Positions 1 through 13,326 of a stretch of DNA of 64,000 nucleotides are shown in pieces. The position numbers and the translations under genes were made by a program. The stretch lies in NCBI GenBank assembly GCA_948474755.1, contig CAOLHI010000927.1:1-64000 (forward strand), written 5' to 3'. The notes under the pieces are model-generated. The model saw only the letters and a list, made by a program, of their open reading frames with translations. It was not told the DNA's origin and did no database searches. How positions within the stretch are numbered: the first letter of the stretch is position 1; each line of letters starts with the position of its first letter. Source of the DNA: Ctenosaura bakeri (Eukaryota; Chordata; Lepidosauria; Squamata; Iguanidae).

Positions 1-1550
1 TGGGAAAACTTTAAGTACCTCAAGTATTTTGGGCTTTAGTTCCCCAGAGCCTCAATTAGCATGACCAATGGGAAGGGGTTATGGAAGCTGTAGTCTTATA
101 ATCCAGAGTCAGAAGTTCCCCAAGCATATTATAGAGAGAAAGGCTTAGGCTGGAGAATGAGTAGAATTAAAAAGTGGCCTAGGAAAGAAAGGAGCAGGGG
201 CATGAGAAGGTAAGAAGCAAAAGAAATCACGTGCCAGCTAGCAAAGTCCCTTCGAGCAATTGATTCTAGAAATGTGAAAGAAGTAGGATAAATCTAAGAG
301 GTAAAGGAAAATTGGAAAGAAGAATGGTCAGAGAGGAGAATACAAGTGGTCAGAAGTTGGAAAGGTGAGCAACTTTGGGTGCTCCAGACGTTGTAGTTTA
401 CAGTTCTGATAATCTTTTGACATTAAGTTGCTAATGGCAATTATAGTTCCAAAATATCTAGAGGGACATAGCTGCCTATCGCTCAGCTAATCCTTCAATC
501 AGTTTCCCATTTGCCTAATGACTTCTAGATGTTTCAAATCACCCCAGCTAACAGAAATGGTGAAAAAGCTGTAGTCAAACAGATGTAGAAGTCACTAAGT
601 TGGAAAATGGGGTTTTACATATTGGTTTGACACTTTGGGTTAGGTTTGGGATATAGACCCCTTATGTATTTTGCCTGTCTCTGTGCATTGTGCTACGTAC
701 ATTGATATAATTATCTTCAAAATGTCTTGTTTTGATTAACACCAGTGTGATTGATGTTGAGGCTGTTAATTTGACCAGTAATTTAGTTTGAACTAAAGCA
801 GGATTGGAGAATCTATGGCCCAGATATCACATCACCCCTAATTAACTACTTGTCCTGCTAGCAGAGGTTTCTGAGAACTAAATCCAAAACAAAAGGAAAT
901 TTTTTTGCACTTTTGAATTATAAGGCCCAATCAGTAAGACTCCTTTTCTTTGTAAATTTTCATCTTAGTTAGCATGCAGTTAACCTATTGTGAAGCTCAC
1001 TTCAATTTGCAGAAGATTTTCTTCAGGCAAACATAAATTTAGTGCAGGATTTCTGTTTTGAAAATAATCTTATCAAGACCCTGTGAGTAAAGAAAACAAT
1101 TCACTAGTTTTTTTAGAGCAAAGTGAACCAGAAGAAAAATAAACAGTAGCCCTTTTAAACAGCTGGAGAAGATTAAAAAGCTATATTGGCAGCATGCAGG
1201 ATTGGTCAATGGTAAGATCTGGTTATAAAGGTAGAAAATTTGGCAGACGTATCTGATCATTACAGAGCTACTTTGTTCCAGTTCTGTTTATCATGGCACC
1301 TTGGTGTCAGGGGTGGTAAACCTGTACTATGTGGCTGTATGTGGCCCCTCCTGTATTTTTGCAGCCCTCAAGGGTGCATTTTCACAATGGTTATCATGAA
1401 AAAAGCAGTAAATAATGTGCCATTTACCTTTAAGAACTATTTATCCCCTTGAATTGGGAAATTTTGTACCTTTCTTTCTTATAAATAAACAGATTCATGC
1501 TTTCAGGAACTTCCTGGCTTTAGAGGCAGGGGAAACTTTAAAACTAAACA

Positions 1551-1576
1551 GTGTGTGTGTGTGTGTGTGTGTGTGT
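1551..1576 (+). repeat. (GT)n microsatellite
   Basis: Thirteen uninterrupted GT dinucleotides. Confidence 0.98.
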
Positions 1577-1688
1577 AGTACATCCTTTTTGTGTTATTGG
1601 CAGGGGGAGGTGTGCTTTGGGGGCAGTTTTGAGTGTGTTTGGTTCCTGATGGGTTGGGCGGGCAAACCCCCAATACCCAGAAATTTCC

Positions 1689-1922
1689 TGTTGTTGTTGT
1701 TGTTGTCGTTGTCGTTGTGTGCTTTCAAGTTGTTTCTGACTTATGGCAACCCCATCATGGGGTTTCTTTGCATGATCTGTTCAGAAGTGGTTTGCCATTG
1801 CTTTCCTCTGAGGATGAGAGAGTGTGACTTGCCAGTGGCCACTCAGTGGTTTTCTGTGACCAAGTGGGGTTTTGCACTCTGGTCTCCCAGAGTCCTAGTC
1901 AAACACAGACACCATTACACTT
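1689..1922 (-). mobile_element. tRNA-derived squamate SINE
   Basis: Reverse complement of the family: GTT-rich tail first, then 'gtgtgctttcaagttgtttc', 'tgacttatggcaacccc', 'ctttcctctgaggatgagag' and 'ggtctcccagagtcctagtc'. It is full length, with a GTT/GTC repeat as tail. Confidence 0.93.
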
Positions 1923-2180
1923 CATTTGTTTCAAGAAGTTGCCCACCCCTGTGCTACATTGCGTATGTAATCTGCTGTTTCATATCATCTTATTTGCTAT
2001 TACTAATTAGTTACGGTACTTTTATTTCCCAAATTTCCTCCAGTGAGCTCAGGATGACATATGTGGCTTTCTTCCTTCTCACTTTATCCTCACAAAGAAC
2101 CTCAGGCTTCATGAGAGAAAGAGTGGTTGGCCCACAGACACCCACTGAATTTTCACAACTCAGTGTGAACTGGAATCTAG

Positions 2181-2375
2181 GGCCCTTTCACACTGCACTG
2201 TTACAGCACTATGATTCTGCTTTAGCTGTGATGGCAACATCCTATGGAATTCTGGGATTTGCAGTGTAGAGGGGAATATTTAGAATTCTAGTGACTCACC
2301 AAACTGCAAATCTTGGAATTCCACAGAGCATTGCCATGGCAGTTAAAGTACTATCATAGTACTATAGTTATGGAG
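2181..2375. mobile_element. Palindromic MITE, same family as 49966
   Basis: 'ggccctttcacactgcactg', 'acatcctatggaattctggg' and the mirrored 'ttggaattccacagagcatt' then 'gccatggcagttaaagtact' show the inverted-repeat layout of the family, diverged at the outer right end. Confidence 0.75.
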
Positions 2376-3865
2376 TATAAAAGGTTCACTAGATCTCCTG
2401 AGTCCTGGTTCCTAACCACTGCTATAATACATGACTTTGCATTAAAAAAAAGCATGTGTAACCTTATTGTAGTTTGAATCCATCATGTGCTGGTGGAAAA
2501 CAATTAGATCTTCTGCACACCCATTTTAAAAAGTTCAGTCTTCCTTCTTCCTGTTGTCAGGGCTAAAAGGAGGGGAAAAACCCATTCATGCCAGTGCTGC
2601 TGTGATATTTTTAGGAAAAATGAGATGTACATGATTAAAATAATTTACTGCTAAATAATTAGAAGTTAAGACTACCAGTTCCAGTGCCTGATGGGAAATG
2701 CAGAAATTAAGCAGTTGAAGGTTTTCCTGTTATTTTAACTTTTTGTCAGGAAATGCTTTGTCTGCTAACTGTCTAAAATTCCTTCTGCTGCTCAAGACAT
2801 CAGAGCAAAGCCAGTGGCAACCCTGGCAAATCTGTGAATTCCACTTATAATATACTTTACAGTGCAGAAAAAAATGTATATCCTTAATCACAGAAAATGA
2901 AACAGTTCGCCGCCAGTCTTTGGTCCTGTTGCAAGACAAGTCAGAGCTGTTAAATGCACACCTTACAAACCGTCTGCAGGCAATATAAACTATTTGTAGT
3001 AAGAAAAATATCGCCCTGAGGAAGAGAGAATCAGTCACACTTAAACATATTTATAGGAGTGTCATTTCTCTCCCATGAAGCATTTATTTTAGCTTTATTT
3101 CATAACTGTTAAATATGATTAAACCTATGCACATTTTGGGCTATAATCTGCCAGGCCTCGCCTGCCTCTCTTCTACGTTGATCCATTTGGAACTGTTTAG
3201 AGAACAACCTTTTCAGCCTGTGTAGGTAAAGGCAATGGTGATGTGTGGATGATTAAATTATAATAATAAACCAAGATGAGCACAAACTTTATGTGCCTGC
3301 ACATAAGCCAGGAGCTTCCAAGTTAACTACAAGCTTCATCCAGGTTAGGGACAAGAGCACTGTCAGAAAACCAAATTGGTTAAAAAATAGAACCCATGTA
3401 CTGTACTATAGGGAACATGAAGGACTTATGGAGGCTCACTTGTTACTGACCACATGCATGCTGCTTGCAATCTCTCTCAGCCAGCTTAGCACCTCCCCCC
3501 CACCTTTCTTTGTGAGCAGTGTGTGTATGTGTGCGGGGGGCGGGGAGAGAGAGGAAGGTTCTAAGTGGAATTAATGAAACTTGCCCTTAATTTGGAAGTG
3601 TCAAAAGAGTGTGTTGTCAGGTAATGGAGCATCAAAAGATAGGAGTTTCCTGTATACCTTATGTTGAAATGGTTTCCAAAATAGTTTCTAAACCATTAGG
3701 AAACCTTAGGAAACAATTATTAACTGCAGCTCTTTAGCTTGTTTGTCTGCTTGTGTTACTAAAACTCATGCATATTCTGTTTTATAAAACTATGATTTGA
3801 ACTCCTGGAAGAAAAAAAAACGTTAGCAAGAGAGTCACAAAGGAAAGTACAATTCAGATGACAGA

Positions 3866-4090
3866 AGCCAGCATAGTGTAGTGGTTTGAGTGTTGGATTT
3901 AGACTCCAGGAGACCAGGTTTCAAATCTCTTCTCAGCTGAGGAAACCCACTGGGTGACTTTGGGCAAGCCACATTATCTCAGCCTCAGAGGAAGGCAATG
4001 GCACATTCCCCCTGAACAAATCTTGCCAAAAAACCCCAATGACAGGGTCACCATAAGTTGAAAATGAGCTGAAGGCATACAACAACAACA
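3866..4090 (+). mobile_element. tRNA-derived squamate SINE, full length
   Basis: It starts with a tRNA-like head 'gccagcatagtgtagtggtt' holding A-box and B-box ('ggtttcaaatctc') equivalents. A body follows ('cccactgggtgactttgggc', 'cctcagaggaaggcaatggc'), then the tail 'gagctgaaggcatacaac' with ACA units. This is the best complete plus-strand copy and serves as reference for the others. Confidence 0.93.
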
Positions 4091-6589
4091 TAACTAAGAG
4101 CTTTATCACACACTGAGTTTGTTATATGATTGCACAGACTTATTTCTCTTTGTCATATGACATCATCACTTTCTTCTTGCTGCATTTCATTCCCATAATT
4201 ATTGGGTCATCTCATTTCATTCATGGGAAATACTTATTAATGGCTCCAGTGGTGCTGCTTTTCCACTATTACGTATTTGTGTGATCCTTTCATTCTGCTG
4301 CAGTTCTGATATTGGGTGCCAGTGGATGTTCTTCTCCCCTTTCTCCTTTCCTATCTGCAAGCAGTATGAGTAGGTAAATTTCTCAATTCCATTCTCCGGT
4401 ATGTTTTTTTTTAACTTTTGATGTAATTGTGACTCTGGAAGAGCAAAATGCTGAAATAGCAGATTGACAAGGAGACAATGCTAAAATGTCAGGAGAGAAT
4501 CTCATGACATGCCAAACTTGTGAAATTGCACAGTTTTGACAAAGAAAAAAAAAACAGAAAGAATATAGCACATGTGCTAGGTAGTGTGGACACAGGAAAG
4601 GAATTGGGGTTAGACAGGTGGTGCAGAAGACTGATTACTTGAACATGCATCACGAAACCAGCAGCATAGCATTATTGCAGAGCCAGTGCACTAGTGGTTG
4701 TTTCTGTACAAGCCTTGCGGAGATGCGGATAATAAATAAAATATTATTATAGTATTATTATACCAGTATGTTTCCATTTCCTTAAACAACATAACTTGTG
4801 CAAGACAATAGGGTGATGTGATAAAGCTTCCAGATAGGGAATCAAACTCATAACTGAGGATTGGTGATTGGTTAAGAGGAAGTGCATTGTCAATGCCAAA
4901 GCTTTGAAGATTATTACTTACTTCTTATTTATTTGGTTTTTGTTATTTATTGATGATTCTGTTATTTATTGAGACTCTTGTTGGCATTACATACTATTCA
5001 AATGATGTCATTTTACTAAGATGTTAATTTTTTATAAAAAGCAGTGTACTGTGAACCATAAAAATTCCACGTGAGCTTGCCCAAGATTTGCGATCCTCAG
5101 CAGAGGCCTTATTGCACCTCCCAACATTTTGTGAGGCTAGGTTGGTATGTACATGCAACAGAACTTTCTCTGTCAAAGCATCCTGACTGTGAAACTTCCT
5201 GCCAAGAGAATTTAGGCTGGCCTCGCCTCTTCGGAGCTTTTGGCAGGCACTTACAATGGTGCTGTTTTGCATGGCATTCAGTCCTTGAAACTGCTCTGGC
5301 TGTTTCAACTGGAGTATTTTTAGTTATGCTTTCTAAAAAATGTTTATATATTGTTTTAATATATTGTGACCCTGTTGGGCTAAAAGGTATATTATCAATG
5401 CCATAAACAAATAATTAAGTTTTAAATGTCCCCAAGTTTTCCTCAAAAGTAATGTCTTAGGAATAACAATGAACATTACTTGTTACACTAAAAAAGCAAT
5501 GGCATCTTTCAAGTTACATTTTTTTGGAGGGAGGGTAACCTGTTACACCATCATTACAAAGTATTGTGTCCCAGATGGTATTGTTACTTGTAACATATTG
5601 TTTCCAAACTCATACTCACGGCATATTTTTCTCCCTTGAATTATGACCCAAATGAAGTGCACTTTAAAATTATCCAACCTTTCCAGCATTCACACAAACA
5701 GGCCTTAGACAAAATTCTCCCTTCACATTTTTCAGCTCTTCACTCTTATGCCTGGTCTGCAGTTGTAGTTAATCAAGATGACAGCGTGCTGAGAAGGCTA
5801 TATGGATTGTTCTGTTTTAGACTGCAAGCCAGTGATACCATGTTGAATGCTCTCTTACATTAAAATTCCTACCAACTGAATACCAACACAGCAGGCAAGT
5901 AGCTGGGATAGATCATTTCTTGTTGCTGTACTGGTTTTCTCTTTGCAGAGCATTTGGGGAAAAAATCATGAACAAACATTTAGAGGTGGAATGTCTCACC
6001 TGCAGTCAGATGCATTCACTCACCTCATTCTGCAGCATCATGTTTAGACCAGACCTCATTGCTTTGCACACATCATGCAGAGCATAAGAAAAAGAAAATC
6101 ATCCTCAAGTGTCTGCTGTCTGTTGCTTTTCATTCTGAAGGAGCTACCACTGTATCACCTTAAGCATGCTGGATCTTGCCTGAATTTAGAAGTTAAGAGG
6201 ACTTGGGCTTGGTTAATATTTGGACAGAAAACTATTACATAATACTCAGAATCCTCAATAGGGTGAAGAAAATTCCTGCCTGAAATTCCTGCCAGACAGA
6301 GTCAAAAATATTAGACTTTCATGAGGAGCAAAAGTAGGGAACTCTTTGAAACAGTACTGCCCCGCAAGTGCTTTTCAAGCATTTTACGTGGGAGGGGGAG
6401 TATCTGGCTGAATTTTTTTTTTTTTAACTGAATATGTATCAGAGGGATATCAAGGTCTTCGGAGGGTAGGTGGGGGTCTAAATGACTGCACATACCCACC
6501 TCCCTCCCCATGTAGCTCATAGTCTGCAGGATTTCCAACCTCTGGTTGAATGGATGAAGAGTATAAGGAAGCTTCTTGTGTTCCTGTCT

Positions 6590-6930
6590 TCCTTTGCTGT
6601 GAAGTTGGCTTTGGCTTACGGTGACCCTGTAATTGACAGATCTCCAAGAATCTCAGTTATGAAGAGCCCTGCTTGAATCCTGAAAACTGAAGGCTGTGGC
6701 TTCCTTTAAGGGATTAACCCATCTGTAATGTGGTCATGCTCTTTTCCTCCTGCCTTCCACTTTACCCAGCATTGTCATCTTCTCAAATGTGTCATATTGT
6801 CTCATAATATGTCCAAAGTATGATAGCTTTAGTTTCATTCAGGATTTCTCACAGATTTATCTATCTGCCTCTTTGGTAATCTTTGGTATCTGTAGAACTT
6901 TCTGATAAGCTTGCTTCTTTGGTATTTTTT
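6590..6930 (-). mobile_element. Non-LTR retrotransposon C-terminal fragment (RTE-like?)
   Basis: The minus strand at about 6745-6822 encodes FGHIMRQYDTFEKMTMLGKV then EGRRK, the YFGHxMRR...LGKxEGxRxRGR block common at the end of squamate non-LTR polyproteins. The fragment is truncated at both ends and has no intact frame. The RTE assignment is from memory of the block and is tentative. Confidence 0.6.
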
Positions 6931-7829
6931 CTTAAGACAAGCAATTGCCTATTGCTGTTTGCATTGGATGAGTGTTGTCCTTTCTATGTGAACAATGTGA
7001 AAACATAAATCTATATTCAGAGTGGCTTCTGGTGACTATCAATATCTTCCTAAGGGAAATTCTACTTCTTAAAAAATTGAGGAATTTTAGGAATCTGTAC
7101 AAGTTTTTGAACCAATTTGGTAAAGTGGTTGGAGATACTGTATACACCAAGAGGAAATAATTGGCTTCTGAAATGTTTTTTAAATATTAGTTTCCTATTT
7201 GAAGGTAAAAAGTAACATAAACTATAGTTGCTATTCTGTGATTTATATAGCAACTGCAGCAGAAAAACAGGTTTTGTAACTCTAGGCTGCATTCCTTAAG
7301 CATGTTTGCTAAAACTCCCGGTGTTTTACTTTGAGAAAACTTATTTAGGATTGCAGAGCCAGTTCTGTGTCCCTGAAAGTAAGTTCTGTTAATTCAGTGG
7401 GATTTATTTCTAAGCAAATATGCTTAGGATTGTAGACCTAGGGTCAGTTCATGCAGTATGGCAGGCATCCTGTTAGTGACACAGGTAGGTGTGAATCCAA
7501 CTTATGCCTGTGTATTTCTTTTTATGATAATTGTGGAGGGAGGTGTTCATTGCTTCTTTACCATATGCTTCTCAGCTTCCCCGCGCCTCCACCTCTAGCT
7601 GCTAAATGGCCATAAAAGTCCCCTGCAGCAAAACAGTGAGTTCTGCATGTGGGAGAGGGGAAACAGAGTGGAGTTCCACCAGGCCGAAATTTATGCTCTG
7701 TCTCCATGTTGCAGGATCTTAGCCTATGTTTAGGAGACATATATCCATATGTTTTTAAAAATGTGCACCTATTAACATAAGATGAAAATGAGTAACAATC
7801 AGTGTTGGGAATTGAACTTAGCATAGCTA

Positions 7830-8586
7830 CTATTTCCTTGGATTGAATTCTGCCCTGAGTATGAATAAGAAGCAACTAAGAGACTGGCTACTTTGGATTG
7901 ATTCAAGAAGGGATTTACAGTCAGTTAGAACCTCAAAGTTTTCGCCATGGTTTGCCTTTCTGAAAGATAGCCAGATATCTGATCAAACCCAAGTCATTTA
8001 TCTGAAGAATTGCTTTCACAGAACTGTGATTTCAAGTAATGCCAACTGCAGTTTTAGAAGGACACTATAATAAGGTAATACAAATTTGAAAACAGGCTGT
8101 GCATTTGCCGCCAAGGACAGGTAGAGATATTGTGCATTACATGCTAACTTGTTCCATGTATAGTGACCCCAGGGAGAGATTTTTAACACCTTTGCTGTTA
8201 AAAGTAGGTGGGAATTCCATAATGGATTTGGTTCAATTTTTACTGAGTGATACAAATGGTTATGTAACACATAAGGTGGTCCTTTTTGCCATAGCTGCAA
8301 AAAAGATCTGAAGAAGAGAGTTAGATAAAATTGGCATAGATTGTCATGAAGACTCAAAGTCTTAAACTGATTGTTTGTCATGTTGGTTTTTCAGACATTT
8401 AGGTCTTTTACTTTTTATATTAGCGTGGTAATAACCTTGGCCATGGCATGTAATATATGGGGTGATTTTTGTACTTCTGTATTTTTTAATCTTATAGGTT
8501 TATATATTGTATGTTTCTTTGACATGGCCTTTGGCTAGCACAATAAATGTTGATTAGTTGATTGATTGATTGATTGATTGATTAGT
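7830..8586 (+). mobile_element. Unplaced LINE remnant with (ATTG)n tail
   Basis: The region encodes, in broken frames, a C-terminal zinc-knuckle-like block: Cys-X-Cys near 8096, then DIVHYMLTCSMYSDPRERFL (about 8126-8185) and 'LLKVGGNS'. This type of C-terminus occurs in non-LTR retrotransposon proteins. The 3' end is AT-rich, contains 'agcacaataaatgttgatt' and finishes in about eight ATTG/TTGA tetranucleotides, as expected of a LINE tail. I cannot name the clade. Confidence 0.6.
8548..8586 (+). repeat. (ATTG)n microsatellite
   Basis: About eight TTGA/ATTG units with one change near the start; probably the tail of the LINE remnant before it. Confidence 0.95.
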
Positions 8587-8680
8587 GTAATACAAATGCA
8601 GCAAATAGATAGAGGTGCACTTTCCTGGGAGTAAGCATTAGCTGCAGCCAACTGTTGTCAGATTATTATACAGACAAATT

Positions 8681-8890
8681 ATTGTTATGTGGCTTCAAGT
8701 CATTTTTTGACTCATGGCAACCCAAAGGTGACCCTTGGCAAGATTTGTTCAGAGGGGACTTACCTTTGCCTTTCTCTGAGGCTAAGAAAATGTGACTTGA
8801 CCAAGACCATCCAGTGGCTGAGTGGAGATTCACACCGTGGTCGTCAGAGTCGTACTTAAATGTTCAAACCTCTTCACCATGCTGGTTCTC
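8681..8890 (-). mobile_element. tRNA-derived squamate SINE
   Basis: Minus-strand copy: 'gtggcttcaagtcatttttt', 'gcaagatttgttcagagggg', 'ctctgaggctaagaaaatgt' and the head end 'caccatgctggttct'. It lies directly downstream of the LINE remnant with ATTG tail. Confidence 0.92.
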
Positions 8891-9519
8891 AGATAAATGT
8901 GGAGGTGGGGGGAGAGTTGTGAACAGCAGGTGCAAAAAGCCATTACATACAACCAGCAGCAGTATGATTAATATTTCTAAGGAGAACGTAAATAGATTTA
9001 GAACAACTGACCAGTCATAAGAACAGTGATAACACTTTTTTCAAGCAATGCAGTGCCGTACATAGTATGGTAGTTGTGTAGGAAAAGAACTCACAGTTCC
9101 GATTGTCTAGATTGATTAGAATCACATTCACTGATAAATTCTAGGTCAGCAATTTCATACTGGAGCCTGGCTTTGAAGTTTTTTTCTTGGAGTGTGATGG
9201 CTCTGAGGCCAGCAGCAGAGTGTTCTAGGAGACTGAAATGTTCTCTCACGGGTTTCAGAAAATTGTCATGGTTTAGGTCACCTGTCACCAGTGACCTTCT
9301 GTCTGTTCTTGGGATAAACAGATGTACCTCTCTACAAAAGAATATAAGAGTGTGAAAATGATAGTCACCAGGAGATACTCTTGATCTTAACATTTTTTTA
9401 ATTGGGGACCCTCTGTAAATATAATTTGTTGCCCAGGACCCCCAAGACTTAACTCAAAACTTCAATATTTAATTTTGGATATAAATATTCAAATATTTAT
9501 TTATTTATTTGTTAACAAC

Positions 9520-9620
9520 TTCTGGAAACTAGGATTCAAATCCCTGCTTAAACACTGAGTGACCTTGAACAAGTCACATTCTCTCAGCCACAGAGGAAGA
9601 CAAAGGCAAACCCCATTTTT
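9520..9620 (+). mobile_element. tRNA-SINE fragment
   Basis: Only the central part is present: 'aggattcaaatccctgctt', 'acactgagtgaccttgaac' and 'ctctcagccacagaggaaga'. The head and the tail are missing. Confidence 0.8.
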
Positions 9621-10524
9621 TAGACCCAGTTTTATTAGACAGAAGAGTGTTAAGTACCTCTTCTCATCGTTTATCTTCTGTTCAAGGGCCAAGCCTTCAG
9701 TGGGTACTTTACCAATTTGAGGAGGAAGGACTTTGTATGTGAGAGGGTAGGGAGTAGAATCATGAAGCTGCTGTGTTTTAGGAATAACCACAACTACTCA
9801 CTTGGAAAGAAGGTGTGACACTGCTTTTTGTTAAACCTACAATATGTAGAGTTGCTTAATACCTAAAATTGCCTTCAGGTATATACTCATATGCATATAT
9901 ACTCATGTTCTGCTTTAAGATGTATTTGCAAAATCGAGAAATTCAGAGAATGATTTAAATAATGGAAACTTAAGTCTTGTTGGCAGTTTGTTGGCAACTA
10001 AATGCCGAAGTTGTTATTCTTCTTCTCAGGCCTTCAGTTGGTATTATTACATGTATCACTTTTTCAAGAACCAGTTGGGCAGGAAGTCTCTGTTAGTATG
10101 TAATTGTGCATTCAGTGCTCTCTCTTCGTGCCTAATGTGATTATGACATTTGTGGTTAGCCAGGGCCTCTGGATCTTGCAGAATGCACAGACTGTTTGGA
10201 AGAAATTGTTAAAGTTTTCCAAATTTGTGGGTTGGTGGGGCAACTTTGGTGTTCTGTTGTTTTGGTTCCTTTTGCTGAAGATATGAATAGCTCATGCTGA
10301 AATACCTAATAATTAACGTTCTTAGTAACCTATAGTGCCTGCATGGTTTTCCTGCTGAGTTGTAGCATAATCTGGTGGGCTAATTTTGACGTAGCTAGCA
10401 ATGAGCCCATTCCTGCTTGCATATGTAAAAATCCTAATTCTTCCTTACCTCTTACTTTAGAGACCACATAATCTAGCTCAATGGTGGGCAATTGTGATAG
10501 CCAATTTTTCTGCCCCTGTGCACA

Positions 10525-10557
10525 TGTGTGTGTGCACACACACACACACACACACAA
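10525..10557. repeat. (TG)n(CA)n self-complementary microsatellite
   Basis: Five TG units are followed directly by about eleven CA units, so the junction forms a palindrome. A looser CACA/GACA stretch continues to about 10580. Confidence 0.95.
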
Positions 10558-11482
10558 ACAGACACACATAGACACACATGGTCAACAGGGACAGTCAAAA
10601 ATACCAGAAATAAGATGAGGAGAGATGCACATGGCTGGAAGTCCCTTTCCGGCCTTATAAAATGGTATTTTCAGATGTTAAACAGAGCAGGGACAGGCTG
10701 TGACATTTAAAGCTGAATTATTCTTCCAGAAGCTTCCGGGAGATCCAGTTCACCCCCTTTTTTGCCATTAAAAGAATGTGGGATAAAGGGCTACACAAAT
10801 TATTTGGAAGAGTCTGCATGAGACGTCAGGGTTGTACTTTGCCCACACTTGATCTAATAGAAGTACCTTTTGAACAATCACAAGAGAGAAAGACATGAAA
10901 GCGCTGAAGAAAGTCTGCTAGCTTTATTTGCTCAAAAGGGACTGACATTTCTCAAAGTTTAAGCTCTTTTTTCCAGGATACTTATTGCAATAGAATAATT
11001 AGCTTTCACAGCTGTTTCAGCGCTGTGCAAAATTATTTCTTTTTTTAAATGATGTTGTTTCAACCACAAAATTCTATTTTATGTATGTGTGTATGTATAA
11101 GTGGAGACTCTTGCTTATGCTTCCCCTTCCCTGACAGTGATATTCCATTGTTCTGTAAAAGTCCCCTAATTTCTTTATTTTGTCCTTTCTTTCTATAAAA
11201 TACCCACAGAACAACATAAAATTAAAATACAATAAAAAATACTACAAGAAATAGCAAATAAGATGAACAGAAGAATGAGAAAGAAGGGAAGCAATGCCTA
11301 GTTTGGCTTGTTCCTTTAAAATAAAACCTGTTAGGCTTATTCAGAGAAATGTATAAATCTTGAAACCTTTTTGAAAAAGAAAAAAGGCTCTAAAATGCCT
11401 TAAAACGTCCTTTAAGAGTGACTTTTGAAAGTAACTACAAACTGTTAGCATTATAGCAATAGTTCTTTAATTTTGCTAATTA

Positions 11483-11590
11483 CAGTCATCTCTCCACATT
11501 TGCTAGGGTTAGGGGCACAGGACCCCCGTGAAAGTGAAAAAACCATGAATAACTCTAGGGCCTCCCAAACCATGTTTAACACACAAAAAA
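11483..11590. mobile_element. Tigger-like MITE, left end only
   Basis: TA then 'cagtcatctctccacatttg', 'ggggcacaggacccccgtga' and 'aaaaaccatgaataactct' match the left half of the 23295 element. No matching right end was found before the CR1 fragment at 11870. Confidence 0.7.
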
Positions 11591-11869
11591 GTTACTTATG
11601 TTATTTGTAACTTCCAGTGACTTTTACTTATTCCACTGCACTGCCTGCAGAATTGGGAGTTTTTTCATCTCCCATTTTCCACTATAGCCTCCATAGCAAT
11701 GAAAAACTGATTTGGAAAGTCTTCTAGTTCTTCCAAGTAGGTTTCTAGGGACCACAGGGTGCTGCAGAAGATTGCACCAGCAGAAGCTATGGAAATGTGG
11801 TGCTGAATCTCGGCTAATGGATAAAAATGGCAGAGAAGCAGATCTTGGGTAAATGTTATGAACAACTTC

Positions 11870-12072
11870 TAACAATAAGAGTTGTTTGACTATAGAACAA
11901 TCTGTCTCAGAAAGTGGTGGACTCTCCATCATTGGAAGCAGTTATAAAAAGAACATAAGACCATCTTTTAGTGATTTTATATTTCTGCCTTGGGTTATAG
12001 ACTCTCCTTTGAGTGGTGGGTTGGACTATATGGCTTCCAAGATCGCTTCCAGCTCGAAAGATCATAGCTTGA
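11870..12072 (+). mobile_element. CR1 LINE 3' end (decayed)
   Basis: The stretch 'gtggtggactctccatcatt' followed by 'gggttggactatatggcttc' and a fragment of the 'tccagctc...atcat' end matches the CR1 3' end seen better preserved at 14350-14550. It is strongly diverged and 5'-truncated. Confidence 0.8.
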
Positions 12073-12314
12073 TTAGAGTCCATTAGGAACTTCCTTACTG
12101 AAGACCAACATCTGGGAATCTGTCCAAAATTGATTTTTTTTTAAAAAGGCTTTCATTAAATATTTCCTCTGAAATATTTTGCATTGAGAGTATTGAACTA
12201 GATGGAAATCATCTTGCATTTGTTTTCAACAGAATGCGTGAAAAATACTTCTTCTGAAAGGTAATCTTTTTGCTGCCTGTGAAATGTTCTAACCTAAGCT
12301 AACATCTCCCAAAG

Positions 12315-12536
12315 ACACCAGCTCCTGTCCAATCCTGGAAGCTAAGTAGGGTCAGCCTTAGTTGGTACGTGGATGGGAGATAGCCAATGAGTACGAGGTG
12401 CCATAGGCTATATTTCACTAGAAGGAACTGGCAAACAATATCTCAGTACTCCTTGTCTAAGAAAGCCCTATCACATTCAGGGGCTTGCCATATGTCATCA
12501 GGGAACTTGAAGGTGCATACACACACAACAACAACT
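12315..12536 (+). mobile_element. 5S rRNA-derived SINE
   Basis: The first 95 or so bases follow vertebrate 5S rRNA: 'aatcctggaagctaagtagg', 'ttagttggtacgtggatggg', then 'gaggtgccataggct', covering the 5S internal promoter (A box, IE, C box). A non-5S body and a tail 'gaacttgaaggtgcatacac' with ACA/AAC units follow. The head is diverged, so this is a SINE and not a functional 5S gene. Confidence 0.9.
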
Positions 12537-13059
12537 CCTGGCATATTACATGTAACTAACTGGATTTTCTACTAGCTGTTCTTTTGGGGAGGGATGGGCA
12601 TTTTTCTAAAAGAATTTCTTTAGTAGATAAGATTTCTGTTACACTTGTTTGCAGGTAGTGATGCGGAAAGCAAGAAACATGATACTTTACTTTAAAAACA
12701 AACAAAACTACCTTCCCCATCATTTGCCACTCCACAATGCATTTCCTGTTTTGCAGTGTGCAAATCAGGAATGAGTCTACCACTCAGCTTTTCTTCAAAC
12801 AGAAATGAGGTTGCTTCTTAACATCAAGTTATTTGCCTACAGGCAAGAATTATTACTCAAGGTAAACTGGCCAAGCAAGTAACTGTATGAGTTGGCCTTC
12901 TTTAGCTTTATTATATGGCAAACAACCCTGTGACATTAACCTTTGGGTGCCTCAGCTTAATGACTTATGCCTCAGCTTTTCTTCCCTTTTAATCTTCCTT
13001 AACTTGTTAAATAGCACTTTATTGACTTGTTTTAGGGAACCCAATCAAAACAGAGGTGT

Positions 13060-13292
13060 GGATCCTAAGAGAAGTTTAACAAAAGAGATTGCACCTAAAG
13101 ATTTGGAAGAAGAACTTTATTGTGAGACTTGTTCAATGGTGGAATAAAAGAGTGGTGGATTCTCCTTCTTTGGAGGTCTTCAAATAGAGGTTAACTAAAC
13201 ATCTTTCAGGAATTCTGTTGCTGTATATTCATGGCAGGGGAGTTGGACTAGGTGGCCCTTGAGGCACTTTCCAATTCTAAGATTATAGGATT
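13060..13292 (+). mobile_element. CR1 LINE 3' end (decayed)
   Basis: 'ggtggattctccttctttgg' then 'gttggactaggtggccctt' and 'ttccaattctaagattatag' line up with the CR1 3' end at 14350-14550. It lies about 400 bases before the longer CR1 copy, in the same orientation. Confidence 0.85.
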
Positions 13293-13326
13293 TATGGAAA
13301 AAGAGGAACAGAACAGAATCTTAAGC

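Noticed and set aside
1415..2269. A 284-codon open frame on the + strand
   Set aside because: It runs through a GT microsatellite, a minus-strand SINE and a palindromic MITE; composition and content show it is chance, not a gene.
3866..3940. tRNA gene
   Set aside because: The tRNA-like head lacks a clean cloverleaf and continues into a SINE body repeated a dozen times in the window.
12330..12410. 5S rRNA gene
   Set aside because: The match is confined to the internal promoter half, is diverged, and is joined to a SINE body and ACA tail; the same arrangement recurs at 27150 and 44139.
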